Source of the DNA: Acetobacteraceae bacterium
GTDB taxonomy: Bacteria; Pseudomonadota; Alphaproteobacteria; Acetobacterales; Acetobacteraceae
DNA: 6,755 bases
NCBI GenBank assembly: GCA_947475475.1
Contig: CANJOG010000109.1
Coordinates: forward strand, 1 to 6,755
Direction: 5' to 3'
The notes beneath the pieces are model-generated. The model searched no databases. It saw nothing but the letters and a program-made list of their open reading frames with translations, and was not told the DNA's origin. Positions 1 through 5,655 of the stretch are shown piece by piece. How positions within the stretch are numbered: position 1 is the first letter of the stretch; the number at the start of each line of letters is the position of its first letter. The position numbers were made by a program, and so were the translations under genes.

Positions 1-589
1 CACCCAGCCAGGTGCCTTCCGGGCCCCAATAGATATTGTCATCCGCCTCCCAGACATCCGCACGCCCACCGGCGAAGCCGAAAACCGTCAGCCCCATCGA
101 TTCCAGCGCGCAGGTGCCGGCGAGAACGATCAGATCGGCCCAGGAGATTTTCTGCCCGTATTTCTGCTTGAGCGGCCAGAGCAGCCGCCGCGCCTTGTCG
201 AGATTGGCATTGTCCGGCCAGCTATTCAGCGGCGCGAAACGCTGCATGCCCGAGGCTGCCCCGCCCCGCCCGTCGCCGATGCGATAGGTCCCGGCGCTAT
301 GCCAGGCCATGCGGATGAAGAACGGACCGTAATGCCCGTAATCGGCCGGCCACCACTCCTGCGACGTCGTCATCAACGCCATAAGATCGGCCTTCAGCGC
401 CGCCAGATCGAGGCTGTTGAACGCCGCCGCATAGTCGAAATCGCGCCCCATCGGGCTGGATGCGGCGCTATTCCGGCGCAGCATCTTCAGGCTCAGCCGG
501 TCCGGCCACCAGTCACTGTTCGTCCGTACCGCCGCCGCGCCGGGCGCCTGAGCCGAACCCATCACCGGACATGTATTGTCGTTTGCCAT
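1..589 (-). CDS. katG: Catalase-peroxidase KatG, N-terminal part (runs off left edge)
   Basis: Haem enzyme that breaks down hydrogen peroxide as catalase and peroxidase, protecting the cell from oxidative stress. Only the first 196 residues are in the window. The distal haem pocket is visible as FIRMAWHSAGTYRI, with Arg93, Trp96 and His97 matching the catalytic Arg-Trp-His of the family. Trp96 is the residue expected in the Met-Tyr-Trp crosslink; its Tyr and Met partners lie beyond the edge. Other family blocks are DWWPDRLSLK (27-36), DYGHYGPF (83-90), QRFAPLNSWPDNA (116-128) and CALESMGLTVFGFAGGRADV (160-179). The ATG at 589-587 is preceded by AGGTGG with a 7-base gap, and the short N-terminus before the DWWP block is normal. 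The gene is divergent from htpG across 218 bases. The family is certain; function of the whole protein cannot be judged from a partial gene. Confidence 0.96.
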   Translation of the reverse strand, partial: MANDNTCPVMGSAQAPGAAAVRTNSDWWPDRLSLKMLRRNSAASSPMGRDFDYAAAFNSLDLAALKADLMALMTTSQEWWPADYGHYGPFFIRMAWHSAGTYRIGDGRGGAASGMQRFAPLNSWPDNANLDKARRLLWPLKQKYGQKISWADLIVLAGTCALESMGLTVFGFAGGRADVWEADDNIYWGPEGTWLG

Positions 590-655
590 TTTCTTCCCAC
601 CTTGACCTGCGGTTAACGCCTGAAGGGCGAGGTCGGACGACGCACGACACATTTC

Positions 656-694
656 AAATCGATAATATGTTGCCTTATGATTGACTAAATCGAT
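656..694. repeat. Paired AAATCGAT octamer in the katG-htpG control region
   Basis: AAATCGAT occurs at 656-663 and again at 687-694, 31 bases apart start to start, about three helical turns. Each copy contains the palindrome ATCGAT. The pair brackets the predicted katG core promoter: one copy overlaps the -10 and the other overlaps the -35. This placement is what a regulator binding on one face of the helix would need. No known regulator is recognised from the octamer. Confidence 0.4.
662..689 (-). promoter_or_regulatory. Candidate katG promoter in A/T-rich patch
   Basis: Read on the minus strand, TATTAT at 667-662 matches the sigma-70 -10 hexamer at five of six positions. It lies 16 bases from a poor -35, TTTAGT (689-684). 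Transcription would begin near 655, giving a leader of about 65 bases. A weak -35 would fit an activator-dependent promoter; katG is commonly activated by OxyR, but I cannot identify a convincing OxyR site. The call rests only on hexamer match, position and the local A/T richness. Confidence 0.35.
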
Positions 695-740
695 CAAACC
701 ACGCCAATCCACCATTTCGGCGCCGCACGCCAAACACGGG

Positions 741-771
741 TTTGAACTCCCGTCCAACCTGCCTATATGCG
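741..771 (+). promoter_or_regulatory. Heat-shock (RpoH) promoter of htpG
   Basis: The alphaproteobacterial heat-shock consensus is CTTG, 17 or 18 bases, then CYTATNTNNG. Here TTTG (741-744) is followed after 17 bases by CCTATATGCG (762-771), which fits the second element completely; only the first base of the -35 deviates. Transcription would start near 778, about 30 bases before the htpG ATG. The -35 lies inside an inverted repeat, ACGGG (736-740) and CCCGT (749-753). Position upstream of an Hsp90 gene makes RpoH control the natural reading, but it is inferred. Confidence 0.65.
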
Positions 772-807
772 GCCCCGGACAGACCAACCGACGGAGAGAA
801 TATCCCG

Positions 808-2676
808 ATGACCGAAACGACCAGCGAGACCATCGCCCCCGGCTCGATCGCCCCCGGTTCGATCGAACGCCACGGCTTCGGCGCCGAGGTCGGGCGTCTG
901 CTCGATCTGGTGGTGCACTCGCTCTATTCGGATCGTGAAATCTTCCTGCGCGAACTCGTCGCCAATGCCGCGGACGCGATCGACCGCCGCCGGTTCGAGG
1001 GCCTGTCCAACACCGCGCTGACCCCGCCGGAAGGCGCCTGCGTGCGCATCTCGGTGCAGAAGGAAGCCCGCACTATCACCATCGAGGATGATGGCATCGG
1101 CATGACGCGCGAGGATCTGATCGCCAATCTCGGCACCATCGCCCGCTCCGGCACCCGCGCTTTCGGTGAGAAGCTCGCCACCGCCAATCCGGAAGACCGG
1201 CCCAGCCTGATCGGCCAGTTCGGCGTCGGCTTCTATTCCGCCTTCATGGTCGCAGAACGCGTCGATGTCGTCTCCCGTCCGGCTGGCGAAGAGGCCGCCT
1301 GGAAGTGGAGTTCCGAAGGGGCCGGGGAATTCACCCTCGCGCCTGCCGAGCGCGATCGTGCCGGCTCCACCATCACCCTCTATGTGCGCGAAAACTCCGA
1401 CGATTTCCTCGAGGAATACCGGCTCGAGACGATCATCAAGAAATGGTCCGATCACATCGACGTGCCGGTGATGATCGTGCGCGATGGCAAGGATGTCGCG
1501 GCGAACGCCGGCACCGCGCTGTGGCGTAAGGCGAAGTCCGCCGTCACCGAAGAAGAATACAAAGAGTTCTGGCGCCATCTCGGCAACTACTTCGACGAGC
1601 CCTGGGCCACGCTGCACTGGCGCGCCGAAGGCACGGTGGATTTCGCCGCCCTGCTGTTCATCCCCGGTGCCAAGCCCTTCATGCCGGTGGAGGAACAGCG
1701 CGAAAGCCGCCTCCGCCTGCATGTGAAGCGCATGTTCATCACCGACCAGGCCAATCTGCTGCCGGCCTGGCTGCGGTTCGTGCAGGGCGTGGTCGATACC
1801 GAGGATCTGCCGCTCAACGTCTCACGCGAAATGCTGCAATCCACCCCGGTGCTCGCCCGCATCCGCCGCGCGCTGATCAACCGCGTGCTCGGCGAACTCA
1901 AGAACCGCTCCAAGGACGCCGAGGACTACCTGAAATTCTGGAACGTCTTCGGCCCGGTGCTGAAGGAAGGCGTGTGGGAAGATAACGACCACCGCGCCGA
2001 TCTCGCCCCGCTGCTGCGCTTCCGCTCCTCCTCGGAGGAGGGCCTGACCACGTTGCCGGACTACATCACGCGTATGAAGCCGGAGCAGGAGGCGATCTAC
2101 TATCTCGCCGGCGACGATCTCGACGGCGTGGCGAAGTCCCCGCAGCTCGAAGGCTTCCGGGCTCGGGGCATCGAAGTGCTGTTACTCGCCGATTCGATCG
2201 ATAATTTCTGGCCCGAACGCCTCGGCGAATTCGACGGCAAGAAACTCCGCAGCGTCACCCAGGGCCATGCCGATCTCGACAAATTCACCCCCGACGAGAC
2301 ACTGGGCGAGGCCGCCGATGTCACCGGGCTGATCGAGACGATCAAGGCAGCACTCGGCACCGATGTCTCCGACGTCGCCGCCACCGACCGCCTGGTGGAC
2401 AGCGCCGTGGTGCTCGCCGCCGGTGGTGGCGGTCCGGACCTCCAGATGCAGCGCCTGCTTCGCCGTGCCGGCCGCGACGTGACGCTGAGTTCGGTGCTGC
2501 AACTCAATCCGCGCCATCCCGCCATCCGCGCACTCGCCGCCCGCGCCGAGAAGGGCGAGGAACTTGTCGAGCAATCCCGCCTGCTGCTCGACCTCGCCCG
2601 CCTGCAGGACGGCGATTCACCCACCGATCCGGCCGCTTTCGCCCGCCGCGTCACGGCGTTGCTCGAACAGGGCTGA
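808..2676 (+). CDS. htpG: Molecular chaperone HtpG (bacterial Hsp90)
   Basis: ATP-driven cytosolic chaperone that acts as a dimer and remodels client proteins, usually with the DnaK system. At 622 residues it is the normal length for HtpG (E. coli 624). The N-terminal GHKL ATPase domain (about 20-235) shows FLRELVANAADA, giving Glu49 as the hydrolysis residue and Asn53 for magnesium, then EDDGIGM with Asp94 for adenine, NLGTIARSGT (108-116) and the lid glycines in GQFGVGFYSAFM. The middle domain carries LPLNVSREMLQ with Arg340, the residue that contacts the ATP gamma-phosphate. A C-terminal dimerisation region of about 110 residues follows. The ATG at 808 is chosen over an in-frame ATG at 742 because GGAGAG (793-798) sits 9 bases before it, homology begins shortly after it, and the predicted promoter lies between the two. 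Residues 10-19 hold a small internal duplication. Confidence 0.97.
   Translation: MTETTSETIAPGSIAPGSIERHGFGAEVGRLLDLVVHSLYSDREIFLRELVANAADAIDRRRFEGLSNTALTPPEGACVRISVQKEARTITIEDDGIGMTREDLIANLGTIARSGTRAFGEKLATANPEDRPSLIGQFGVGFYSAFMVAERVDVVSRPAGEEAAWKWSSEGAGEFTLAPAERDRAGSTITLYVRENSDDFLEEYRLETIIKKWSDHIDVPVMIVRDGKDVAANAGTALWRKAKSAVTEEEYKEFWRHLGNYFDEPWATLHWRAEGTVDFAALLFIPGAKPFMPVEEQRESRLRLHVKRMFITDQANLLPAWLRFVQGVVDTEDLPLNVSREMLQSTPVLARIRRALINRVLGELKNRSKDAEDYLKFWNVFGPVLKEGVWEDNDHRADLAPLLRFRSSSEEGLTTLPDYITRMKPEQEAIYYLAGDDLDGVAKSPQLEGFRARGIEVLLLADSIDNFWPERLGEFDGKKLRSVTQGHADLDKFTPDETLGEAADVTGLIETIKAALGTDVSDVAATDRLVDSAVVLAAGGGGPDLQMQRLLRRAGRDVTLSSVLQLNPRHPAIRALAARAEKGEELVEQSRLLLDLARLQDGDSPTDPAAFARRVTALLEQG
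835..864 (+). repeat. 15-base tandem duplication at the start of htpG
   Basis: GCCCCCGGCTCGATC (835-849) is followed immediately by GCCCCCGGTTCGATC (850-864), differing at one base. It encodes APGSI twice in the flexible residues before the ATPase domain. It keeps the reading frame and lies outside any conserved Hsp90 motif, so it is most likely neutral. Confidence 0.8.
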
Positions 2677-2699
2677 GCAACCTCCATCCGACAACGAAA

Positions 2700-2729
2700 A
2701 AGGGGCCTGGGATTTCTCCCAGGCCCCTT
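2700..2729 (-). terminator. Strong intrinsic terminator shared by recA and htpG
   Basis: A perfect 13-base-pair stem (AAGGGGCCTGGGA, 2700-2712, with its complement at 2717-2729) closes a 4-base loop. In the recA direction the stem ends in a run of five T residues (2701-2697), a textbook intrinsic terminator about 25 bases after the recA stop. The htpG stop lies 23 bases away on the other side. In that direction the tail is only TTCGCT, so termination of htpG may be less efficient, though the stem is the same. Confidence 0.9.
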
Positions 2730-2754
2730 CGCTATCTCAGCGTGTCGCCGAAAT

Positions 2755-3792
2755 TCACTCCGCCGCCTCGGCATCACCGTCCTCAGGCGGCGCCAACATG
2801 GCATTCTGCACCACGCCAGCCTGATCACGGACGCGCTGCTCGATCGAATTCGCCATATCCGGATGGTCGCGCAGATACTGCTTGGCGTTCTCCCGGCCCT
2901 GGCCGATGCGCGTGCTGTCGCAGCTGAACCAGGCGCCGGATTTCTCGACGATATTGGCCTTCACACCGAGATCGATGAGTTCACCAACCTTGCTGATGCC
3001 TTCGCCATACATGATGTCAAACTCGACCTGACGGAATGGCGGGGCGAGCTTGTTCTTCACCACCTTCACGCGGGTCTGGTTGCCGACAACTTCGTCACGA
3101 TCCTTGATCTGGCCGATGCGGCGGATATCAAGGCGGATCGAGGCATAGAATTTCAGCGCATTACCGCCCGTCGTGGTCTCCGGATTGCCGAACATCACGC
3201 CGATCTTCAGGCGAATCTGGTTGAGGAAGATCAAAGTGGTCTTGCTGCGCGAGACCGAGCCGGTGAGCTTACGCAGCGCCTGGCTCATCAGGCGCGCATG
3301 CAGGCCGACATGGGAATCGCCCATCTCGCCTTCGAGTTCGGCCCGCGGCACCAGGGCGGCGACGCTATCGACCACCAGCACATCGACCGCGCCGGAGCGC
3401 ACCAGCGTATCGGCGATCTCAAGCGCCTGTTCACCGGCATCGGGCTGGGAAATCAGCAGATTATCGACATCCACGCCGAGCTTGCGGGCATAGATCGGAT
3501 CAAGCGCATGCTCGGCATCGATAAAGGCGCAAGTGCCGCCGCGCTTTTGCGCCTCTGCGATAATATGCAGGGCCAGTGTCGTCTTGCCCGAGCTTTCCGG
3601 CCCGTAGATCTCGACGATACGGCCGCGCGGTATGCCGCCGATACCGACTGCGAGATCCAGCCCCAGCGAGCCGGAGGGGATCACCTCAATCTGTTCATCA
3701 CCCGACCGCGCGCCCATGCGCATGATCGAGCCTTTGCCAAAAGCCCGTTCAATCTGGGAAAGGGCGGCGTCGAGCGCCTTGTTCTTGTCCAT
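2755..3792 (-). CDS. recA: Recombinase RecA
   Basis: Forms ATP-dependent filaments on single-stranded DNA, carries out strand exchange in homologous recombination and triggers LexA self-cleavage in the SOS response. The 345-residue length is typical. Walker A is GPESSGKTT (64-72), the catalytic glutamate is Glu94 in IDAEHA, and Walker B is VLVVDS (138-143). Loop L1 lies around EGEMGDSHVGLHARLMSQ (154-171) and loop L2 is FGNPETTTGGNALKFYAS (201-218). The C-terminus ends in the usual acidic tail (PPEDGDAEAAE). ATG at 3792 gives the standard MDKNKALDAALSQIERAFGK start, with GGAG 7 bases upstream. The gene is convergent with htpG and lies downstream of the CckA-like kinase gene, from which it is separated by 217 bases holding its own SOS-type control region. 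Confidence 0.99.
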   Translation of the reverse strand: MDKNKALDAALSQIERAFGKGSIMRMGARSGDEQIEVIPSGSLGLDLAVGIGGIPRGRIVEIYGPESSGKTTLALHIIAEAQKRGGTCAFIDAEHALDPIYARKLGVDVDNLLISQPDAGEQALEIADTLVRSGAVDVLVVDSVAALVPRAELEGEMGDSHVGLHARLMSQALRKLTGSVSRSKTTLIFLNQIRLKIGVMFGNPETTTGGNALKFYASIRLDIRRIGQIKDRDEVVGNQTRVKVVKNKLAPPFRQVEFDIMYGEGISKVGELIDLGVKANIVEKSGAWFSCDSTRIGQGRENAKQYLRDHPDMANSIEQRVRDQAGVVQNAMLAPPEDGDAEAAE

Positions 3793-3804
3793 CGGAGTAC
3801 TCCG
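3793..3804 (-). promoter_or_regulatory. Palindrome containing the recA ribosome binding site
   Basis: CGGAGTACTCCG is a perfect 12-base palindrome lying directly against the recA ATG. Its first half supplies the Shine-Dalgarno GGAG, 7 bases from the start; its second half supplies the complementary CTCC. In mRNA it could fold into a short CGGA/UCCG stem that partly hides the GGAG, or pair between two transcripts. The palindrome is directly visible; any control of translation is inference, since a 4-bp stem is weak. Confidence 0.5.
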
Positions 3805-3863
3805 GATTCAACCTGTGGTTTGCCCCGCCCGGCCATATTCGCCCGATGCGTGCCGCGAATCGC

Positions 3864-3879
3864 CTGCCAATCCTGGCAG
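3864..3879 (-). other. Small hairpin in the recA leader
   Basis: CTGCCA (3864-3869) and TGGCAG (3874-3879) form a perfect 6-bp stem around a 4-base loop, roughly midway between the predicted recA start of transcription and the start codon. No T-run follows it, so it is not an intrinsic terminator by itself. It may be leader structure or chance in GC-rich sequence. Confidence 0.35.
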
Positions 3880-3936
3880 AGCAGCGCGGGCGGAGCAATC
3901 TCGGCGGCGAGTTTGGCCGTGAGGCGTTAACTATGC

Positions 3937-3951
3937 GTTCTCTGTACGTTC
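3937..3951. promoter_or_regulatory. LexA (SOS) box, proximal to recA
   Basis: GTTCTCTGTACGTTC is an exact match to the alphaproteobacterial LexA operator GTTC-N7-GTTC on the plus strand (GAAC-N7-GAAC in the recA direction). It covers the predicted recA -10, so LexA bound here would block polymerase directly. Location upstream of recA, a standard SOS gene, supports the call strongly. Confidence 0.85.
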
Positions 3952-3969
3952 TGTTTTGCCGTCCCGCAA
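3941..3969 (-). promoter_or_regulatory. Predicted recA core promoter
   Basis: On the minus strand, TTGCGG (3969-3964) and TACAGA (3946-3941) are separated by 17 bases. The -35 begins right beside the distal LexA box and the -10 lies inside the proximal one, the layout expected for an SOS-repressed promoter. The hexamers match sigma-70 only moderately. A start near 3934 would give a leader of about 140 bases. Confidence 0.45.
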
Positions 3970-3984
3970 GAACAAAATTCGAAC
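3970..3984. promoter_or_regulatory. Second LexA (SOS) box, distal to recA
   Basis: GAACAAAATTCGAAC is GTTC-N7-GTTC when read in the recA direction, again an exact consensus match. Its centre is 33 bases, about three helical turns, from the centre of the proximal box, and the two boxes read in opposite directions. It ends 25 bases after the stop codon of the upstream kinase gene and abuts the predicted recA -35. Confidence 0.75.
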
Positions 3985-4009
3985 AACTCTGCCCGTCCCG
4001 GCCCCGTTT

Positions 4010-5638
4010 TCAGGAGGAAACCGGCAGGACCGGCTCGGCAGGCACCAATTCCCCCGCCCTGGCGACCAGGTCCTTCAACCCATACGGCTTGGCGATGAAG
4101 ACAACGTTAAGCGCCGCCAGCTCATGCCCGAGTGCCTCGGCGGCATAGCCTGACACCAGGATCGCCGGCAGGCCCGGCCGCGCCTCACGCAGCCGCTCCA
4201 GCAGGGCCGCGCCATCCATACCGGGCATGATGACGTCGCTGATCACCAGGTCGAGCGCGCCCGGCTCTGCCTCCGCCCTCGCCAGCGCCGATTCGCCATC
4301 CTCGGCCGCCAACACGCGCCAGCCCGCCTTGGCGAAGGCCCGCTCGGCCAGCCTGCGCACAGGCGCCTCGTCATCCACCAGCAGCAGCGTGCGCCCCTGA
4401 ACTGGCGACGCCGCAGGGGACGGCACCACCGCCCGCACCGGCTCCGCTGCCGGCAGGGCGCCATCCCAACGCGGCAGGTAGATCGAAAACCGCGCCCCGG
4501 CCCCCGGCGCGGAATCGACCGCCAGATAGCCGCCGGATTGCCGCACAATGCCCAGCACGGTGGACAGGCCCAGCCCGGTGCCGCCCTCCCCACGCCGCGT
4601 GGTGAAAAATGGCTCGAAAATCCGCGGCAACACCTCAGGCAGAATGCCCGGCCCGCCATCCTCTGCCTGGATCAACACATAGCGGCCTGCAGGGATCGGC
4701 TCCGGCAGCAGGGCATGACCGCTCTCGACAGGCCGCAGCAGCGTCGCATGGGTGGTGCAGAAACGAACCACCCCCGCCTGTTCCCCCGCTTTCGCCATCG
4801 CATCGCGCGCATTCACCGCCAGATTGACCAGAATCTGATCGAGCTGCCCCGGATCGGCCCGCACCACACGTCCTGGCTCCTCCAGATCGAGTTCCAACCT
4901 TACCGACCGGCCCAGCAGCCGCCCGAGCAGGCCGGACAGGCCGCGAATCGCCGCATTCACCTCGACTGGACGCGGCTGCAATGTCTGCTGGCGGCCAAAG
5001 GCGAGCAGTTGGCGCACCAGATCGGCACCGCGTCGCGCCGCCTGCAAAATCTCGCGCGCATCCTCCACCGTCTCAGGGCTCTCCCCGGTCCGATCCGTCA
5101 CGGATTCCGCCGCGGCCGAAATCGCGGCAAGCAGATTGTTGAAATCATGCGCGATGCCGCCGGCAAGCTGCCCGACCGCCTGCATCTTCCGCGCATCCGC
5201 CAATTGCTGCTCCAGCCCGCGCTGCACCGACATATCCGTCAGACGCAGCAGCAGCGCCTCGACTCGCCCATCCGCCTCCGCCAGCGGCACCAGCGTGACC
5301 TGCACCGGACGCGCCGAGCCCGCCAGCACGGCGGTGAATCCCTGTTCCGCCTTCGCCAGCAAAGCGGCCCGCAGCGCCGCCGCGAACCGCGCCGCCGCGT
5401 CCTCATCCTCGAACATCAGCGCGGCGGACTGTCCCACCTCGGCTGCAACCAGCGCCGCCAGAGCGCGGTTCGCTCGCACCACGCATCCCACACGATCGAG
5501 AATCGCGATTCCCGCCCCGGCATGCTCGAACACCGCCCCCGTCGCCGCCTCCATTGGCGCTGCCAGACGGGCCAGCATGTCCACCCGCTCCGGCGCGAGG
5601 CCAAGCATCCGCGCAATCCTATGGCGCCATGCCGTCAT
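4010..5638 (-). CDS. cckA: CckA-type hybrid histidine kinase/receiver without membrane segments
   Basis: 542-residue hybrid sensor kinase. In order: a PAS-like domain (about 30-135, with GAGIAILDRVG and RANRALAALV); a HisKA domain with phospho-acceptor His164 in GQLAGGIAHDFNNLL; a HATPase domain with N-box VNLAVNARDAM (Asn272, Asn276), G1 box DGGPG (327-331), FEPFFTTR and G2 box GGTGLGLS (352-359); and a C-terminal receiver (415-535) with Asp422/Asp423, phospho-site Asp468 in ISDVIMPGMDG, Ser496 and Lys517. The LVRQLLAFGRQQTLQPR block and the position after flhB point to CckA, the kinase/phosphatase that feeds ChpT and CtrA in cell-cycle and flagellar control. Unlike classical CckA (about 690 residues, two N-terminal membrane helices), no hydrophobic helix is present. 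The start at 5638 lies 13 bases after flhB; an upstream in-frame ATG at 5701 would overlap flhB by 50 bases and precedes any homology. Kinase class is certain, the CckA name likely. Confidence 0.85.
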   Translation of the reverse strand: MTAWRHRIARMLGLAPERVDMLARLAAPMEAATGAVFEHAGAGIAILDRVGCVVRANRALAALVAAEVGQSAALMFEDEDAAARFAAALRAALLAKAEQGFTAVLAGSARPVQVTLVPLAEADGRVEALLLRLTDMSVQRGLEQQLADARKMQAVGQLAGGIAHDFNNLLAAISAAAESVTDRTGESPETVEDAREILQAARRGADLVRQLLAFGRQQTLQPRPVEVNAAIRGLSGLLGRLLGRSVRLELDLEEPGRVVRADPGQLDQILVNLAVNARDAMAKAGEQAGVVRFCTTHATLLRPVESGHALLPEPIPAGRYVLIQAEDGGPGILPEVLPRIFEPFFTTRRGEGGTGLGLSTVLGIVRQSGGYLAVDSAPGAGARFSIYLPRWDGALPAAEPVRAVVPSPAASPVQGRTLLLVDDEAPVRRLAERAFAKAGWRVLAAEDGESALARAEAEPGALDLVISDVIMPGMDGAALLERLREARPGLPAILVSGYAAEALGHELAALNVVFIAKPYGLKDLVARAGELVPAEPVLPVSS

Positions 5639-5655
5639 CGGTGATTTTCCATCAC
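5635..5655 (-). promoter_or_regulatory. flhB stop / mini-ORF / kinase start junction
   Basis: In the coding direction the flhB TGA (5654-5652) overlaps an ATG by one base. That ATG opens a five-codon frame (MENHR) whose TGA overlaps the kinase ATG as ATGA. The same stretch holds GTGAT and ATCAC (5655-5651 and 5645-5641), which could form a 5-bp hairpin displaying GGAAA in its loop; GGAAA is the only Shine-Dalgarno-like sequence for the kinase. This looks arranged for translational coupling, but the elements are short and could be chance. Confidence 0.35.

Noticed and set aside
662..694. OxyR operator upstream of katG
   Set aside because: I tried to fit ATAG-N7-CTAT-N7-ATAG-N7-CTAT; only scattered partial matches result, too few to call a site.
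736..753. tRNA T-arm-like sequence ACGGG-TTTGAACT-CCCGT
   Set aside because: The loop is eight bases and lacks the invariant C of TTC, and no acceptor, D or anticodon arms can be placed around it. It is better explained as part of the htpG promoter.
763..1722. Minus-strand open frame of 319 codons opposite htpG
   Set aside because: Antisense shadow of the Hsp90 ATPase domain, low-complexity Gly/Ala/Asp composition, no plausible start context.
2863..3930. Plus-strand open frame of 355 codons opposite recA
   Set aside because: It mirrors the recA codons, spans the recA start region and SOS box, and shows no family motif.
3927..3940. CtrA-like site, TTAA-N7-TTCT
   Set aside because: Only the first half matches TTAA-N7-TTAA; the second half belongs to the LexA box.
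4538..5644. Plus-strand open frame of 368 codons opposite the kinase
   Set aside because: Arg/Gln/His-rich shadow of a strongly supported histidine kinase gene.
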